In this document: piece after piece, positions 46,743 to 56,578 of the stretch | Numbering within the stretch: the first letter of the stretch is position 1 | Layout of the letters: the number at the start of each line of letters is the position of its first letter | Assembly: GCF_000252995.1 (NCBI RefSeq) | Contig: NC_015761.1 | Location: 3,348,001 to 3,412,000 of the forward strand | Origin: Salmonella bongori NCTC 12419 | Lineage (GTDB): Bacteria > Pseudomonadota > Gammaproteobacteria > Enterobacterales > Enterobacteriaceae | Length of the DNA stretch: 64,000 bases | Reading direction: 5' to 3' | Notes under the pieces: generated by a model | Database searches by the model: none | What the model was told of the DNA's origin: nothing | Seen by the model: only the letters and a program-made list of their open reading frames with translations | Position numbers and translations under genes: made by a program

Positions 46743-49061
46743 ATGAAAAAATTAACCATTGGTTTAATTGGTAATCCTAATTCCGGCAAGACCACCTTAT
46801 TCAACCAACTCACCGGCGCGCGCCAGCGCGTGGGGAACTGGGCAGGCGTCACCGTCGAACGTAAAGAGGGCCAGTTTGCAACCACTGACCATCAGGTCAC
46901 GCTGGTAGATTTACCTGGTACCTATTCGCTGACGACCATTTCGTCGCAAACCTCTCTCGACGAACAGATTGCCTGTCATTACATCCTGAGCGGCGACGCC
47001 GACCTGTTGATAAACGTTGTGGACGCGTCCAATCTGGAGCGCAACCTCTATTTGACGCTACAACTGCTGGAATTAGGTATCCCATGCATCGTCGCGCTCA
47101 ACATGCTGGATATCGCCGAAAAACAGCAGGTTCGTATTGATGTCGACGCGCTGTCCACGCGTCTTGGCTGTCCTGTCGTACCGCTGGTATCCACGCGCGG
47201 TCGCGGTATTGAAGCGCTAAAACTGGCCATTGATCGTCACAAGGCTAACGATAATGTAGAGCTGGTGCATTATGCCCAGCCGCTGCTGCGCGAAGCGGAT
47301 TTCCTGGCCGACGCAATGGCCCAGGAAATGCCTTTACAACAACGTCGCTGGCTGGGTCTGCAAATGCTGGAAGGCGATATCTACAGCCGCGCTTACGCGG
47401 GCGAGGCGGCGCAAAATCTGAATACCTCGCTTGCACGCCTCAAGGATGAAATGGACGATCCGGCGCTGCATATCGCCGACGCCCGTTACCAGTGTATCGC
47501 CGCTATTTGTGATGTGGTCAGCAATACCCTGACAGCCGAACCTAGCCGCTTTACCACGGCGGTAGATAAAATTATCCTCAACCGCTTCCTCGGGTTACCG
47601 ATTTTTCTGTTCGTGATGTACCTGATGTTCTTGCTCGCCATTAACATCGGCGGCGCATTGCAACCGTTGTTTGATGCCGGTTCCGTCGCCATTTTTATCC
47701 ACGGTATTCAATGGCTTGGATACACCCTGCACTTCCCGGATTGGTTAACCATCTTCCTGGCGCAAGGTCTGGGCGGTGGGATCAATACCGTTCTGCCGCT
47801 GGTGCCGCAGATCGGGATGATGTACCTGTTCCTCTCCTTCCTTGAAGACTCCGGTTATATGGCGCGCGCGGCCTTCGTCATGGATCGCCTGATGCAGGCA
47901 CTGGGGCTGCCAGGCAAATCGTTCGTACCGCTGATTGTCGGCTTCGGCTGTAACGTCCCTTCCGTGATGGGTGCCCGCACGCTTGACGCTCCGCGCGAAC
48001 GCCTGATGACCATCATGATGGCACCGTTTATGTCCTGTGGCGCACGCCTGGCGATTTTCGCCGTCTTTGCTGCCGCCTTCTTCGGGCAAAACGGCGCGCT
48101 GGCGGTCTTCTCGCTGTACGTGCTGGGCATTGTTATGGCGGTATTAACCGGCCTGATGCTGAAACATACCATCATGCGCGGCGAAGCCTCTCCGTTTGTA
48201 ATGGAGCTGCCGGTTTACCACGTACCGCATATCAAGAGCCTTATCATCCAGACGTGGCAGCGCCTGAAAGGGTTTGTGCTGCGCGCCGGTAAGGTCATCA
48301 TCATTGTCAGTATCTTCCTGAGTGCCTTTAACAGCTTCTCGCTAAGCGGAAAAATCGTCGATAACATCAATGATTCCGCCCTCGCCTCCGTAAGCCGGGT
48401 AATCACGCCCGTCTTTAAGCCGATCGGCGTCCATGAGGATAACTGGCAAGCGACTGTGGGTCTGTTTACGGGCGCCATGGCAAAAGAAGTTGTTGTCGGT
48501 ACGCTGAATACGCTCTATACCGCAGAAAATATTCAGGATGAAGCGTTTAACCCCGCCGATTTCCATCTCGGCGACGAATTGCTCGGCGCGGTTGACGATA
48601 CCTGGCAGAGCCTGAAGGATACCTTTAGCCTGAGCGTACTGGCCAACCCTATCGAAGCCAGTAAAGGCGACGGCGAGATGGCGACCGGAGCAATGGGCGT
48701 GATGGACCAAAAATTCGGCAGCGCCGCGGCGGCGTACAGTTACCTGATTTTCGTCCTGCTCTACGTACCGTGTATTTCGGTGATGGGCGCCATCGCCCGC
48801 GAGTCCAGCCGCGGCTGGATGGGCTTCTCAATCTTGTGGGGGCTGAATATCGCTTATTCGCTCGCAACGCTGTTTTATCAGGTCACAAGCTTCAGTCAAC
48901 ACCCGACATACAGCCTGATCTGCATCCTGGCGGTGATCCTCTTTAACATTATTGTGTTAAGCCTGTTGCGCCGCGCCCGCAGCCGTGTGGACATTGAACT
49001 GCTGGCAACCCGCAAAAACATCAACTCGTGTTGTTCGGGCACGACGGGCAACTGTCACTAA
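46743..49061 (+). CDS. feoB: Ferrous iron permease FeoB
   Basis: A 772-residue protein. The N-terminal GTPase domain has G1 GNPNSGKTTLFN (10-21), G3 DLPG and G4 NMLD. A helical GDI-like domain follows, then a membrane domain of about eight helices with two Gate motifs (GFGCNVPSVMGAR; YVPCISVMGAI). The C-terminus ends with a short Cys-containing tail (CCSGTTGNCH). It imports Fe(II) under anaerobic conditions and contributes to Salmonella gut fitness. Confidence 0.98.
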   Translation: MKKLTIGLIGNPNSGKTTLFNQLTGARQRVGNWAGVTVERKEGQFATTDHQVTLVDLPGTYSLTTISSQTSLDEQIACHYILSGDADLLINVVDASNLERNLYLTLQLLELGIPCIVALNMLDIAEKQQVRIDVDALSTRLGCPVVPLVSTRGRGIEALKLAIDRHKANDNVELVHYAQPLLREADFLADAMAQEMPLQQRRWLGLQMLEGDIYSRAYAGEAAQNLNTSLARLKDEMDDPALHIADARYQCIAAICDVVSNTLTAEPSRFTTAVDKIILNRFLGLPIFLFVMYLMFLLAINIGGALQPLFDAGSVAIFIHGIQWLGYTLHFPDWLTIFLAQGLGGGINTVLPLVPQIGMMYLFLSFLEDSGYMARAAFVMDRLMQALGLPGKSFVPLIVGFGCNVPSVMGARTLDAPRERLMTIMMAPFMSCGARLAIFAVFAAAFFGQNGALAVFSLYVLGIVMAVLTGLMLKHTIMRGEASPFVMELPVYHVPHIKSLIIQTWQRLKGFVLRAGKVIIIVSIFLSAFNSFSLSGKIVDNINDSALASVSRVITPVFKPIGVHEDNWQATVGLFTGAMAKEVVVGTLNTLYTAENIQDEAFNPADFHLGDELLGAVDDTWQSLKDTFSLSVLANPIEASKGDGEMATGAMGVMDQKFGSAAAAYSYLIFVLLYVPCISVMGAIARESSRGWMGFSILWGLNIAYSLATLFYQVTSFSQHPTYSLICILAVILFNIIVLSLLRRARSRVDIELLATRKNINSCCSGTTGNCH

Positions 49062-49081
49062 GGGATATAAGGGATATAAAA

Positions 49082-49318
49082 ATGGCTTCACTGATACAGG
49101 TTCGCGATCTACTGGCGCTACGGGGACGCATGGAGGCCACGCAGATAAGCCATACCCTGCACGCCCCGCAGCCTATGATCGACGCCATGCTGAATCAACT
49201 GGAGATCATGGGTAAGGCAGTGCGTATTCCACAGGAAGCTGACGGTTGTCTTTCTGGCAGTTGTAAAAGCTGTCCGGAGGGTAAAGCCTGCCTGCGCGAG
49301 TGGTGGGCCTTACGTTAA
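49082..49318 (+). CDS. feoC: FeoC, small Fe-S/winged-helix regulator of FeoB
   Basis: A 78-residue protein with a winged-helix core (MASLIQVRDLLALRGRMEA) and a cysteine-rich wing (four Cys in CLSGSCKSCPEGKAC) that can hold an oxygen-sensitive iron-sulfur cluster. It protects FeoB from FtsH proteolysis in Salmonella. The start is at 49082; the frame opens at 49028 within feoB but the ribosome site AGGGATATAA supports the later ATG. Confidence 0.95.
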   Translation: MASLIQVRDLLALRGRMEATQISHTLHAPQPMIDAMLNQLEIMGKAVRIPQEADGCLSGSCKSCPEGKACLREWWALR

Positions 49319-49323
49319 CCTTC

Positions 49324-49396
49324 GCCGGGTAGCAGTCTGCCCGGCTTTGATTGCGCTTGTTATTGCCCGGTACGCGCTGCGCTGCCGGGCAATTTT
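49324..49396 (+). terminator. Two hairpins after feoC
   Basis: GCCGGG/CCCGGC (49324-49329 with 49340-49345) is followed by TTTGATT. A second stem, TTGCCCGG/CCGGGCAA (49363-49370 with 49385-49392), is followed by TTTT. Both could end feoABC transcripts; the second has the better T-run. Confidence 0.6.
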
Positions 49397-49541
49397 GCGT
49401 AATGCCTTCAACAAACATGAAAGCGTTACCACCGTCCGCATTTATCTCCCTGTGCGCCTCGCAAGAGCAGTAATCTCCTGCTGCAATCCCCCCGGTCAGC
49501 GCGTAGTGTCACGCCATCAAATTTCACCGGTAACGGACCGA

Positions 49542-50480
49542 ATGGCGAAATCAACAACCACCACACCGCATGATGCAGTATTCAAACAGTTTTTATGCCA
49601 CCCCGATACTGCACGGGATTTTTTGGAAATCTATCTCCCGTCGACATTACGTCAAATCTGCAATCTGAATACATTACGGCTGGAGTCCGGTAGCTTTATT
49701 GAAGAGGATTTACGCCCCCATTATTCCGATATCCTTTGGTCGCTGGAAACAAGTGAAGGTGAAGGTTACATTTATGTGGTTATTGAACATCAGAGTACGC
49801 CGGACGCACATATGGCATTTCGGCTAATGCGTTACGCAATGGCGGCAATGCAACGACACCTGGAGGCCGGGCATAAAACGTTACCACTGGTGGTGCCAAT
49901 GCTGTTTTACCACGGTAACCGAAGCCCGTATCCGTTCTCATTATGCTGGCTGGATGAGTTTGCCGACCCGGTGATGGCGCGTAAGCTATACGCTACCGCC
50001 TTTCCGCTGGTCGATATTACGGTCGTGCCCGACGACGAGATTATGCGGCACCGCCGCATCGCGCTGCTGGAGCTCATACAAAAACACATCCGCCAGCGTG
50101 ATCTGATGGGACTTGTCGAACAACTGGTCGCCCTATTGATTAAGGGATACGCTAATGACACCCAGCTTCAAAGTCTGTTTAATTATATGATGCACACTGG
50201 CGACGCCGCACGCTTCAACACGTTTATCCGCCAGGTGGCTATGCGTATCCCGCAGCATAAGGAGAAGATCATGACTATTGCAGAAAGATTACGTCAGGAA
50301 GGACATCGTAATGGGTTACAGAAAGGGTTACAGAAAGGGCTACAACAGGGTAAACAGGAAGGCCAACGTCTCGCCGCATTACGCATTGCCCACGCCATGC
50401 TGATCGATGGTTTTGATCGCGATACCATACTTAGGGTTACCGGTCTGACGCCTGCCGACCTGGCGTTTGAAAGCCATTGA
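49542..50480 (+). CDS. rpnA: Rpn-family PD-(D/E)XK nuclease (YhgA type)
   Basis: A 312-residue protein of the Rpn/transposase_31 family (TPHDAVFKQFLCHPDTARDFLE; SDILWSLETSEGEGYIYVVIEHQST, which carries the D...ExK-like catalytic region). Rpn proteins in E. coli promote RecA-independent recombination and nick DNA; several now have links to phage defence. The start is set at 49542 (MAKSTTTTPHDAV); the frame is open further upstream to 49347 but that part resembles no family member. The C-terminal region holds four-residue repeats (GLQK GLQK GLQQ GKQE). The gene position matches E. coli yhgA. Confidence 0.9.
   Translation: MAKSTTTTPHDAVFKQFLCHPDTARDFLEIYLPSTLRQICNLNTLRLESGSFIEEDLRPHYSDILWSLETSEGEGYIYVVIEHQSTPDAHMAFRLMRYAMAAMQRHLEAGHKTLPLVVPMLFYHGNRSPYPFSLCWLDEFADPVMARKLYATAFPLVDITVVPDDEIMRHRRIALLELIQKHIRQRDLMGLVEQLVALLIKGYANDTQLQSLFNYMMHTGDAARFNTFIRQVAMRIPQHKEKIMTIAERLRQEGHRNGLQKGLQKGLQQGKQEGQRLAALRIAHAMLIDGFDRDTILRVTGLTPADLAFESH
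50313..50360 (+). repeat. 12-bp tandem repeats in the rpn gene
   Basis: Three and a half units of gggttacagaaa (50313, 50325, 50337; a degenerate fourth at 50349) encode a G-L-Q-K type repeat near the C-terminus. Slippage by whole units would keep the frame. Confidence 0.85.
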
Positions 50481-50534
50481 GTTTTCAAAATGAAGCAGGC
50501 CCGGTAACGTCCGTTTTCCGGGCTAACGCCATTC

Positions 50535-51305
50535 TTACCGCGATGGCTTCAACGCTGTCAGCGCCTGACAGAACGCCGCCGGATGCGAGATAAACGGCGC
50601 ATGAGCCGCTTTCGCTATTATCTGCGATGTACTGTGCGGCCATAGTGTATCAAGCAAAGGCACAATCTTACGCGGCACAAGGCCATCCAGATAACCATAC
50701 AAACGCAAAAACGGCATATTCACGTTTTTAAGCGGTTCTCGTAGGTCGACCGTTTTTAAGATTTCCAGCCCGCCATTAAGTACTTCTACATCTGGCACAG
50801 GCTGCGCCAGCACCACGCTTTTTAACATGCGTGCATCCTGGCGCGCTGTCTCCGTTCCTAAAGTTTGCAGTGCCAGAAAACGCTCTACCGTACGCTGAAA
50901 ATCATCACTGAGCTGCTGCTGGAATCCACAGAGGACTTCCGGTTTTATTCCCCGCCATCCCTCACGCGCGCTAAAACATGGCGAGGAGGCGACAGTCACC
51001 AGCGCCTGGACGCGTTCAGGATGAGTGAGCGCCATCTGGCTCGCGACCAGCCCGCCCAGACTCCAGCCAAGCCAGATAGCCTGGTCCGGCGCATTTTTCG
51101 CCACCTGCGCTGTCATCTCTTCAAGTGTCATGGCGCCATATCCCGTGCTACGGCCATAGCCCGGCAAATCGGCCAAATGCAACGTAAAATGCGAGCCAAG
51201 TTCCTCGCGAATGCAATGCCATACCTTCGCGTTCAACCCCCATCCGTGCAGCAGCACAAGATGAACATTTCCCTCTCCGTAGGTCTGCCACCCAATGTCA
51301 TTCAT
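50535..51305 (-). CDS. bioH: Pimeloyl-ACP methyl ester carboxylesterase BioH
   Basis: A 256-residue alpha/beta hydrolase that cleaves pimeloyl-ACP methyl ester to pimeloyl-ACP for biotin synthesis. The triad is visible: S82 in GWSLGG, D207 in YLDGLVP and H235 in AAHAPF. It is divergent from gntX across 37 bases. Confidence 0.97.
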   Translation of the reverse strand: MNDIGWQTYGEGNVHLVLLHGWGLNAKVWHCIREELGSHFTLHLADLPGYGRSTGYGAMTLEEMTAQVAKNAPDQAIWLGWSLGGLVASQMALTHPERVQALVTVASSPCFSAREGWRGIKPEVLCGFQQQLSDDFQRTVERFLALQTLGTETARQDARMLKSVVLAQPVPDVEVLNGGLEILKTVDLREPLKNVNMPFLRLYGYLDGLVPRKIVPLLDTLWPHSTSQIIAKAAHAPFISHPAAFCQALTALKPSR

Positions 51306-51341
51306 CAGTTACTGTTCTCTTTTCGCTAACAAGGATGTACC

Positions 51342-52026
<685 letters not shown>

Positions 52027-52084
52027 AGCCTCGATGATGGGCGTATTATAACCAACTAAAATAGTCAACTATTAGGCCATTACT

Positions 52085-52660
52085 ATGATCCGTATTTCCG
52101 ATGCTGCACAAGCGCACTTTGCCAAACTGCTGGCAAATCAGGAGGAAGGGACGCAAATCCGCGTATTTGTTATTAATCCCGGCACCCCTAATGCGGAGTG
52201 CGGCGTGTCTTATTGTCCGCCCGACGCCGTGGAGGCAACCGACACCGCGCTTAAATTTGATCTGCTGACGGCTTATGTGGATGAGCTGAGCGCCCCCTAT
52301 CTGGAAGACGCCGAAATTGATTTCGTAACCGATCAGTTAGGTTCTCAACTCACGTTGAAAGCGCCAAACGCAAAGATGCGTAAAGTGGCCGATGATGCGC
52401 CGCTGATGGAGCGTGTGGAATATGCCCTGCAATCGCAGATTAACCCACAGTTGGCAGGCCACGGTGGCCGTGTCTCACTGATGGAAATTACCGATGAGGG
52501 TTATGCTATTCTGCAGTTTGGTGGCGGCTGTAACGGTTGCTCGATGGTCGACGTCACACTGAAAGAAGGGATCGAAAAGCAGTTGCTAAACGAATTCCCT
52601 GAACTGAAAGGCGTTCGCGATCTGACCGAACATCAGCGCGGCGAGCACTCATATTACTAA
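52085..52660 (+). CDS. nfuA: Fe-S biogenesis protein NfuA
   Basis: A 191-residue carrier of a [4Fe-4S] cluster, bound by C149 and C152 of the CNGC motif in a dimer. The N-terminal half is a degenerate A-type domain that has lost its cysteines and the C-terminal half is the Nfu domain. It is needed under iron limitation and oxidative stress. It follows gntX by 58 bases. Confidence 0.97.
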   Translation: MIRISDAAQAHFAKLLANQEEGTQIRVFVINPGTPNAECGVSYCPPDAVEATDTALKFDLLTAYVDELSAPYLEDAEIDFVTDQLGSQLTLKAPNAKMRKVADDAPLMERVEYALQSQINPQLAGHGGRVSLMEITDEGYAILQFGGGCNGCSMVDVTLKEGIEKQLLNEFPELKGVRDLTEHQRGEHSYY

Positions 52661-52677
52661 GGTTTTGCCTCATCCAT

Positions 52678-52748
52678 GCCCGATAGCGCTTGCGCTCATC
52701 GGGCCTACAGTTTACGCCGCCGTAGTCCCGATAAGGCATTCGCGGCAC
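52678..52748. repeat. REP-like pair after nfuA
   Basis: cccgatagcgcttgcgctcatcggg forms a stem, followed by a facing tagtcccgataaggcattcgcgg unit. Confidence 0.65.
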
Positions 52749-52848
52749 GATCAGCCTACTTCTCCGAACGATGTTCCTTCTCTGCCGATAACATGACCTG
52801 TGTCTCATAATTTAAATTTTGCCTGCCAGAGTCATTTTCAACACCAGC

Positions 52849-52894
52849 ATGTTACCCGTATCATTCTTCTGGGCACCTAACATACGTATAACAT
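52849..52894 (+). promoter_or_regulatory. GntR-type operator candidates upstream of gntT
   Basis: ATGTTACCCGTATCAT (52849-52864) is close to the GntR operator of E. coli gntT. TAACATACGTATAACAT (52878-52894) is a second, less regular candidate. Both lie in the 364-base nfuA-gntT gap, which holds no other gene. Confidence 0.55.
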
Positions 52895-53024
52895 CTGACT
52901 GCATTTGTTTGTCTCAACGTTAATCAGTATTGGTGCTGTTACGACTCTGTTCCCGCTGAGGGTTACAGGAATTTGTCGTCGAAAAAATGACGTTACCCAT
53001 AACAAAATAAAGGCCAGGTAAATC

Positions 53025-54341
53025 ATGCCATTAGTCATCGTTGCTATCGGTGTTATCTTGTTACTTCTTCTGATGATCCGCTTCAAAATGAATGGATTTA
53101 TCGCCCTTGTCCTGGTGGCGCTTGCTGTCGGTTTGATGCAGGGAATGCCGCTGGATAAAGTGATCGGCTCCATCAAAGCGGGCGTCGGCGGTACGCTTGG
53201 CAGCCTGGCCCTGATTATGGGTTTCGGCGCCATGCTGGGCAAAATGCTTGCCGACTGCGGTGGCGCTCAACGCATTGCCACTACCCTCATCGCAAAATTT
53301 GGTAAAAAGCATATCCAGTGGGCCGTGGTATTAACCGGTTTTACCGTCGGTTTCGCCCTGTTCTATGAAGTGGGCTTCGTGCTGATGCTGCCGCTGGTAT
53401 TCACTATTGCCGCAGCGGCTAACATTCCATTATTGTACGTGGGTGTGCCCATGGCCGCCGCACTCTCCGTCACACACGGCTTTCTGCCGCCGCATCCGGG
53501 GCCGACCGCAATTGCCACCATTTTCCATGCCGATATGGGCAAAACTCTGCTGTTTGGTACGATTCTGGCAATCCCGACGGTGATCCTTGCAGGTCCGGTT
53601 TACGCCCGTTTTCTAAAAGGCATTGATAAGCCGATTCCGGAAGGCCTGTACAGTGCTAAAACCTTTACGGAAGAAGAGATGCCGGGCTTTGGCGTCAGCG
53701 TCTGGACATCGCTGGTGCCCGTTATTCTGATGGCGATGCGCGCCATTGCCGAGATGATTCTGCCGAAAGGGCACGCTTTCCTGCCGGTTGCCGAGTTTCT
53801 GGGTGACCCGGTGATGGCAACGCTTATCGCGGTGCTTATCGCCATGTTCACTTTCGGTTTGAATCGCGGACGCTCGATGGACCAAATTAACGACACGCTG
53901 GTCTCTTCCATCAAAATTATCGCCATGATGTTACTGATCATCGGCGGCGGCGGCGCGTTCAAGCAGGTGCTGGTCGATAGCGGTGTGGATAAATATATCG
54001 CCTCAATGATGCACGAAACGAACGTCTCTCCACTATTTATGGCATGGTCCATCGCGGCGGTTCTGCGTATCGCGTTGGGCTCTGCTACAGTGGCGGCGAT
54101 TACCGCTGGCGGTATCGTGGCGCCACTGATCGCCACTACCGGCGTCAGTCCAGAACTGATGGTGATCGCGGTCGGTTCCGGGAGCGTAATTTTCTCTCAC
54201 GTCAACGATCCGGGTTTCTGGCTGTTCAAAGAGTATTTCAATCTGACTATCGGTGAGACCATTAAATCCTGGTCAATGCTGGAAACGATTATCTCAGTCT
54301 GCGGCCTGATTGGCTGTCTGCTGCTGGGTATGGTGGTCTGA
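53025..54341 (+). CDS. gntT: High-affinity gluconate transporter GntT
   Basis: A 438-residue GntP-family permease with about 12-14 hydrophobic helices (MPLVIVAIGVILLLLLMIRF at the start). Family segments are FEVGFVLMLPLVFTIA-like FYEVGFVLM, HGFLPPHPGP, and the C-terminal SHVNDPGFWLFKEYF. It takes up D-gluconate with protons. The upstream GntR-like sites fit gluconate induction. Confidence 0.95.
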   Translation: MPLVIVAIGVILLLLLMIRFKMNGFIALVLVALAVGLMQGMPLDKVIGSIKAGVGGTLGSLALIMGFGAMLGKMLADCGGAQRIATTLIAKFGKKHIQWAVVLTGFTVGFALFYEVGFVLMLPLVFTIAAAANIPLLYVGVPMAAALSVTHGFLPPHPGPTAIATIFHADMGKTLLFGTILAIPTVILAGPVYARFLKGIDKPIPEGLYSAKTFTEEEMPGFGVSVWTSLVPVILMAMRAIAEMILPKGHAFLPVAEFLGDPVMATLIAVLIAMFTFGLNRGRSMDQINDTLVSSIKIIAMMLLIIGGGGAFKQVLVDSGVDKYIASMMHETNVSPLFMAWSIAAVLRIALGSATVAAITAGGIVAPLIATTGVSPELMVIAVGSGSVIFSHVNDPGFWLFKEYFNLTIGETIKSWSMLETIISVCGLIGCLLLGMVV

Positions 54342-54351
54342 TAAAATTTTT

Positions 54352-54482
54352 GCCGGCTGGCGCTTCGCTTACCCGGCCTACAGAACTATTGTAGCTTCTC
54401 CCGTTTCAGATAGCTGACAGCTAATCAGCTATCTGTTCAGGATACAAGGCCGGATAGACATGTGACTCGTCGCCATCCGGCA
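54352..54482. repeat. REP cluster between gntT and malQ
   Basis: gccggctggcgcttcgcttacccggcctac and aggccggatagaca...gtcgccatccggc are two REP-type units between convergent genes. Between them a tagctgacagctaatcagcta inverted stretch is visible. Confidence 0.7.
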
Positions 54483-54490
54483 AAATAACG

Positions 54491-56569
54491 TTACTTTTTC
54501 TTCGCTGCCGCTTTCCGGCGTCTGTCCAGATCCTTAATCAGCTTGTTTACCCGTTCGTCGGCAAACATCGCTTCAAGAGAAGCGGATAATTTCCGCCGCC
54601 AGTTTTTATACTGATTGCTGGTGCCCGGTACATTAACCGGATCGGCCATGTCCAGCCAATCCTCCGGCTGAAGCCCCAGCAACCCGCTGTTACTGTCGGC
54701 GATATAGCGCTGAAGACCGCGATTTAGCGTCGGCGTCATTGACATTAAGGATGCTTTACGTCCGGCGCGTTTCGGCAGACAGCCATAGTGATGTAAGGCA
54801 TCCAGTAGTCCCTGCTTCGCCCGCTCGCGATCCTCGTATAACCCACGCAGTACGACTTCATCCGGATAAAGTCCCAGGGCTTTGCCCAACGTCAGATCAC
54901 CACATTCCCAATAACCGCGCAAAGTAGGGAGATCGTGCGTTGAGGCAACGGCCATTGCCTGGTGAGGATACGCTTTTGGCGCACGGAAGTTTTTCTCAAG
55001 ATCGTTTTCAAACCACAGTACTTTGTAAGAATAGACCCCGCTATCGCGCAGCTTGCCAACAATCTCAACCGGTACGGTTCCCAGATCCTCACCTATCACC
55101 ATACAGCGATGACGCTGGCTCTCCAGTGCCAGAATAGCCAGCAGCTCGTCAACCGGATACTGAACATACGCCCCTTTATCTGCCGTTTCGCCATACGGTA
55201 TCCACCATAAACGCAACAGTGACATAACATGGTCAATGCGCAGCGCGCCGCAGTTTTGCATATTGGCGCGCAGCAGGTCGATAAAGGGCTCATACGCCCG
55301 TGCGGCGATAATATGCGGGTCCATTGGCGGCAGCCCCCAGTTCTGACCGAGCGGGCCGAGGATATCCGGTGGCGCGCCGACCGACGCTTTCAGACAGTAT
55401 AATTCACGGTCACACCAGGTTTCCGCGCCGCCTTCCGCTACACCAACCGCCAGATCGCGGTACAGACCAATCGGCAGTTTAAAACGTTGACAGATATCCC
55501 AGCAGGCGGCGAATTGGCGCCAGGCCAGCCATTGTAGCCAGAGGTAAAACTCCACCTCTTCGCGGTGCGCTTCACAGAATTGTTTCACAGCCGGAGACGC
55601 CACCGACTGGTACGCTTCCGGCCAGGCAGGCCACCCCCAGCGCTGCTCGTCCTCTTTCACCTGGTGCGCGTGCAGCGCGTCGAATGCCGCCTGCCAGTAA
55701 AGGCTCTCACCTTCGCGGGCGATAAAGTGACGAAACTCCGCCATTTGCGCATCGTCGCGAGCGGCAAACCGCGTCCACGCCATCCGCAGCGCCGTGATTT
55801 TCAGCGCGGTAACGGCAGCGTAATCGACCCATTGCGCATCGCGCGCCTGTCGCAGCGTTTGCTGCGTGGCGGGCATTTGCCACCACGCCTGCGCCTCTTC
55901 GCTCAGGCGGAAGTCTTCTATAGCGTTGACATCAATATAAATGACATTCAGCCAGCGCCGGGAGGAAGGACTATAGGGGCTGGCGCTTTCCGGATTCGCC
56001 GGATAAAGCGCATGGATCGGATTCAGACCAATAAACGCGCCGCCGCGCTTCGCCACATCGACCAGCATTGACTTCAAATCGCCAAAATCGCCAATGCCCC
56101 AGTTTTTTTCTGAGCGTAGGGTATAAAGCTGGACGCATGCGCCCCACAGTTTTTTCCCTTCCCGCAACGCCTGCGGCTCATAGCATCGTTGCGGCGCGAC
56201 GATAATACGACAGTGCACACGCTGTTTACCCTGGGTCAATGTCAGGGTGTGATAACCTTCCGGCAGCGTTGCCGGAAGGTTGAGTTTTTTACCGCCAACC
56301 ACGCGCCCTTTATATTGCTCGCCTTCTTCAGTCGTCAGCAGCCAGGCAAACTCGCCGCGTCCCTCTATTGGCAAGGACATTTTTTTACCAACGGTATAGA
56401 CTTTCACATTCGGTATGATCGCCTGTGGCCCGGCGGCTGTACCCCTCATCGCTGCCAGCAAACGTCTCTTGGTTTCAGCGCCAATAGACTGCGGTTTGCC
56501 ATGAGCATTAATGTAACTGGGGCTGATCCCCGCCGCCAGCGCGGCACTATCGAGACGTTTATTTTCCAT
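54491..56569 (-). CDS. malQ: 4-alpha-glucanotransferase (amylomaltase)
   Basis: A 692-residue GH77 enzyme that disproportionates maltodextrins, releasing glucose. Conserved GH77 parts are WGIGDFGDL, RIDHVMSLLRLWWIP (catalytic Asp), IGEDLGTVP (acid/base Glu) and STHDLPTLRGYWE. It lies nine bases downstream of malP in the malPQ operon. Confidence 0.97.
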   Translation of the reverse strand: MENKRLDSAALAAGISPSYINAHGKPQSIGAETKRRLLAAMRGTAAGPQAIIPNVKVYTVGKKMSLPIEGRGEFAWLLTTEEGEQYKGRVVGGKKLNLPATLPEGYHTLTLTQGKQRVHCRIIVAPQRCYEPQALREGKKLWGACVQLYTLRSEKNWGIGDFGDLKSMLVDVAKRGGAFIGLNPIHALYPANPESASPYSPSSRRWLNVIYIDVNAIEDFRLSEEAQAWWQMPATQQTLRQARDAQWVDYAAVTALKITALRMAWTRFAARDDAQMAEFRHFIAREGESLYWQAAFDALHAHQVKEDEQRWGWPAWPEAYQSVASPAVKQFCEAHREEVEFYLWLQWLAWRQFAACWDICQRFKLPIGLYRDLAVGVAEGGAETWCDRELYCLKASVGAPPDILGPLGQNWGLPPMDPHIIAARAYEPFIDLLRANMQNCGALRIDHVMSLLRLWWIPYGETADKGAYVQYPVDELLAILALESQRHRCMVIGEDLGTVPVEIVGKLRDSGVYSYKVLWFENDLEKNFRAPKAYPHQAMAVASTHDLPTLRGYWECGDLTLGKALGLYPDEVVLRGLYEDRERAKQGLLDALHHYGCLPKRAGRKASLMSMTPTLNRGLQRYIADSNSGLLGLQPEDWLDMADPVNVPGTSNQYKNWRRKLSASLEAMFADERVNKLIKDLDRRRKAAAKKK

Positions 56570-56578
56570 CGCGTTCCC

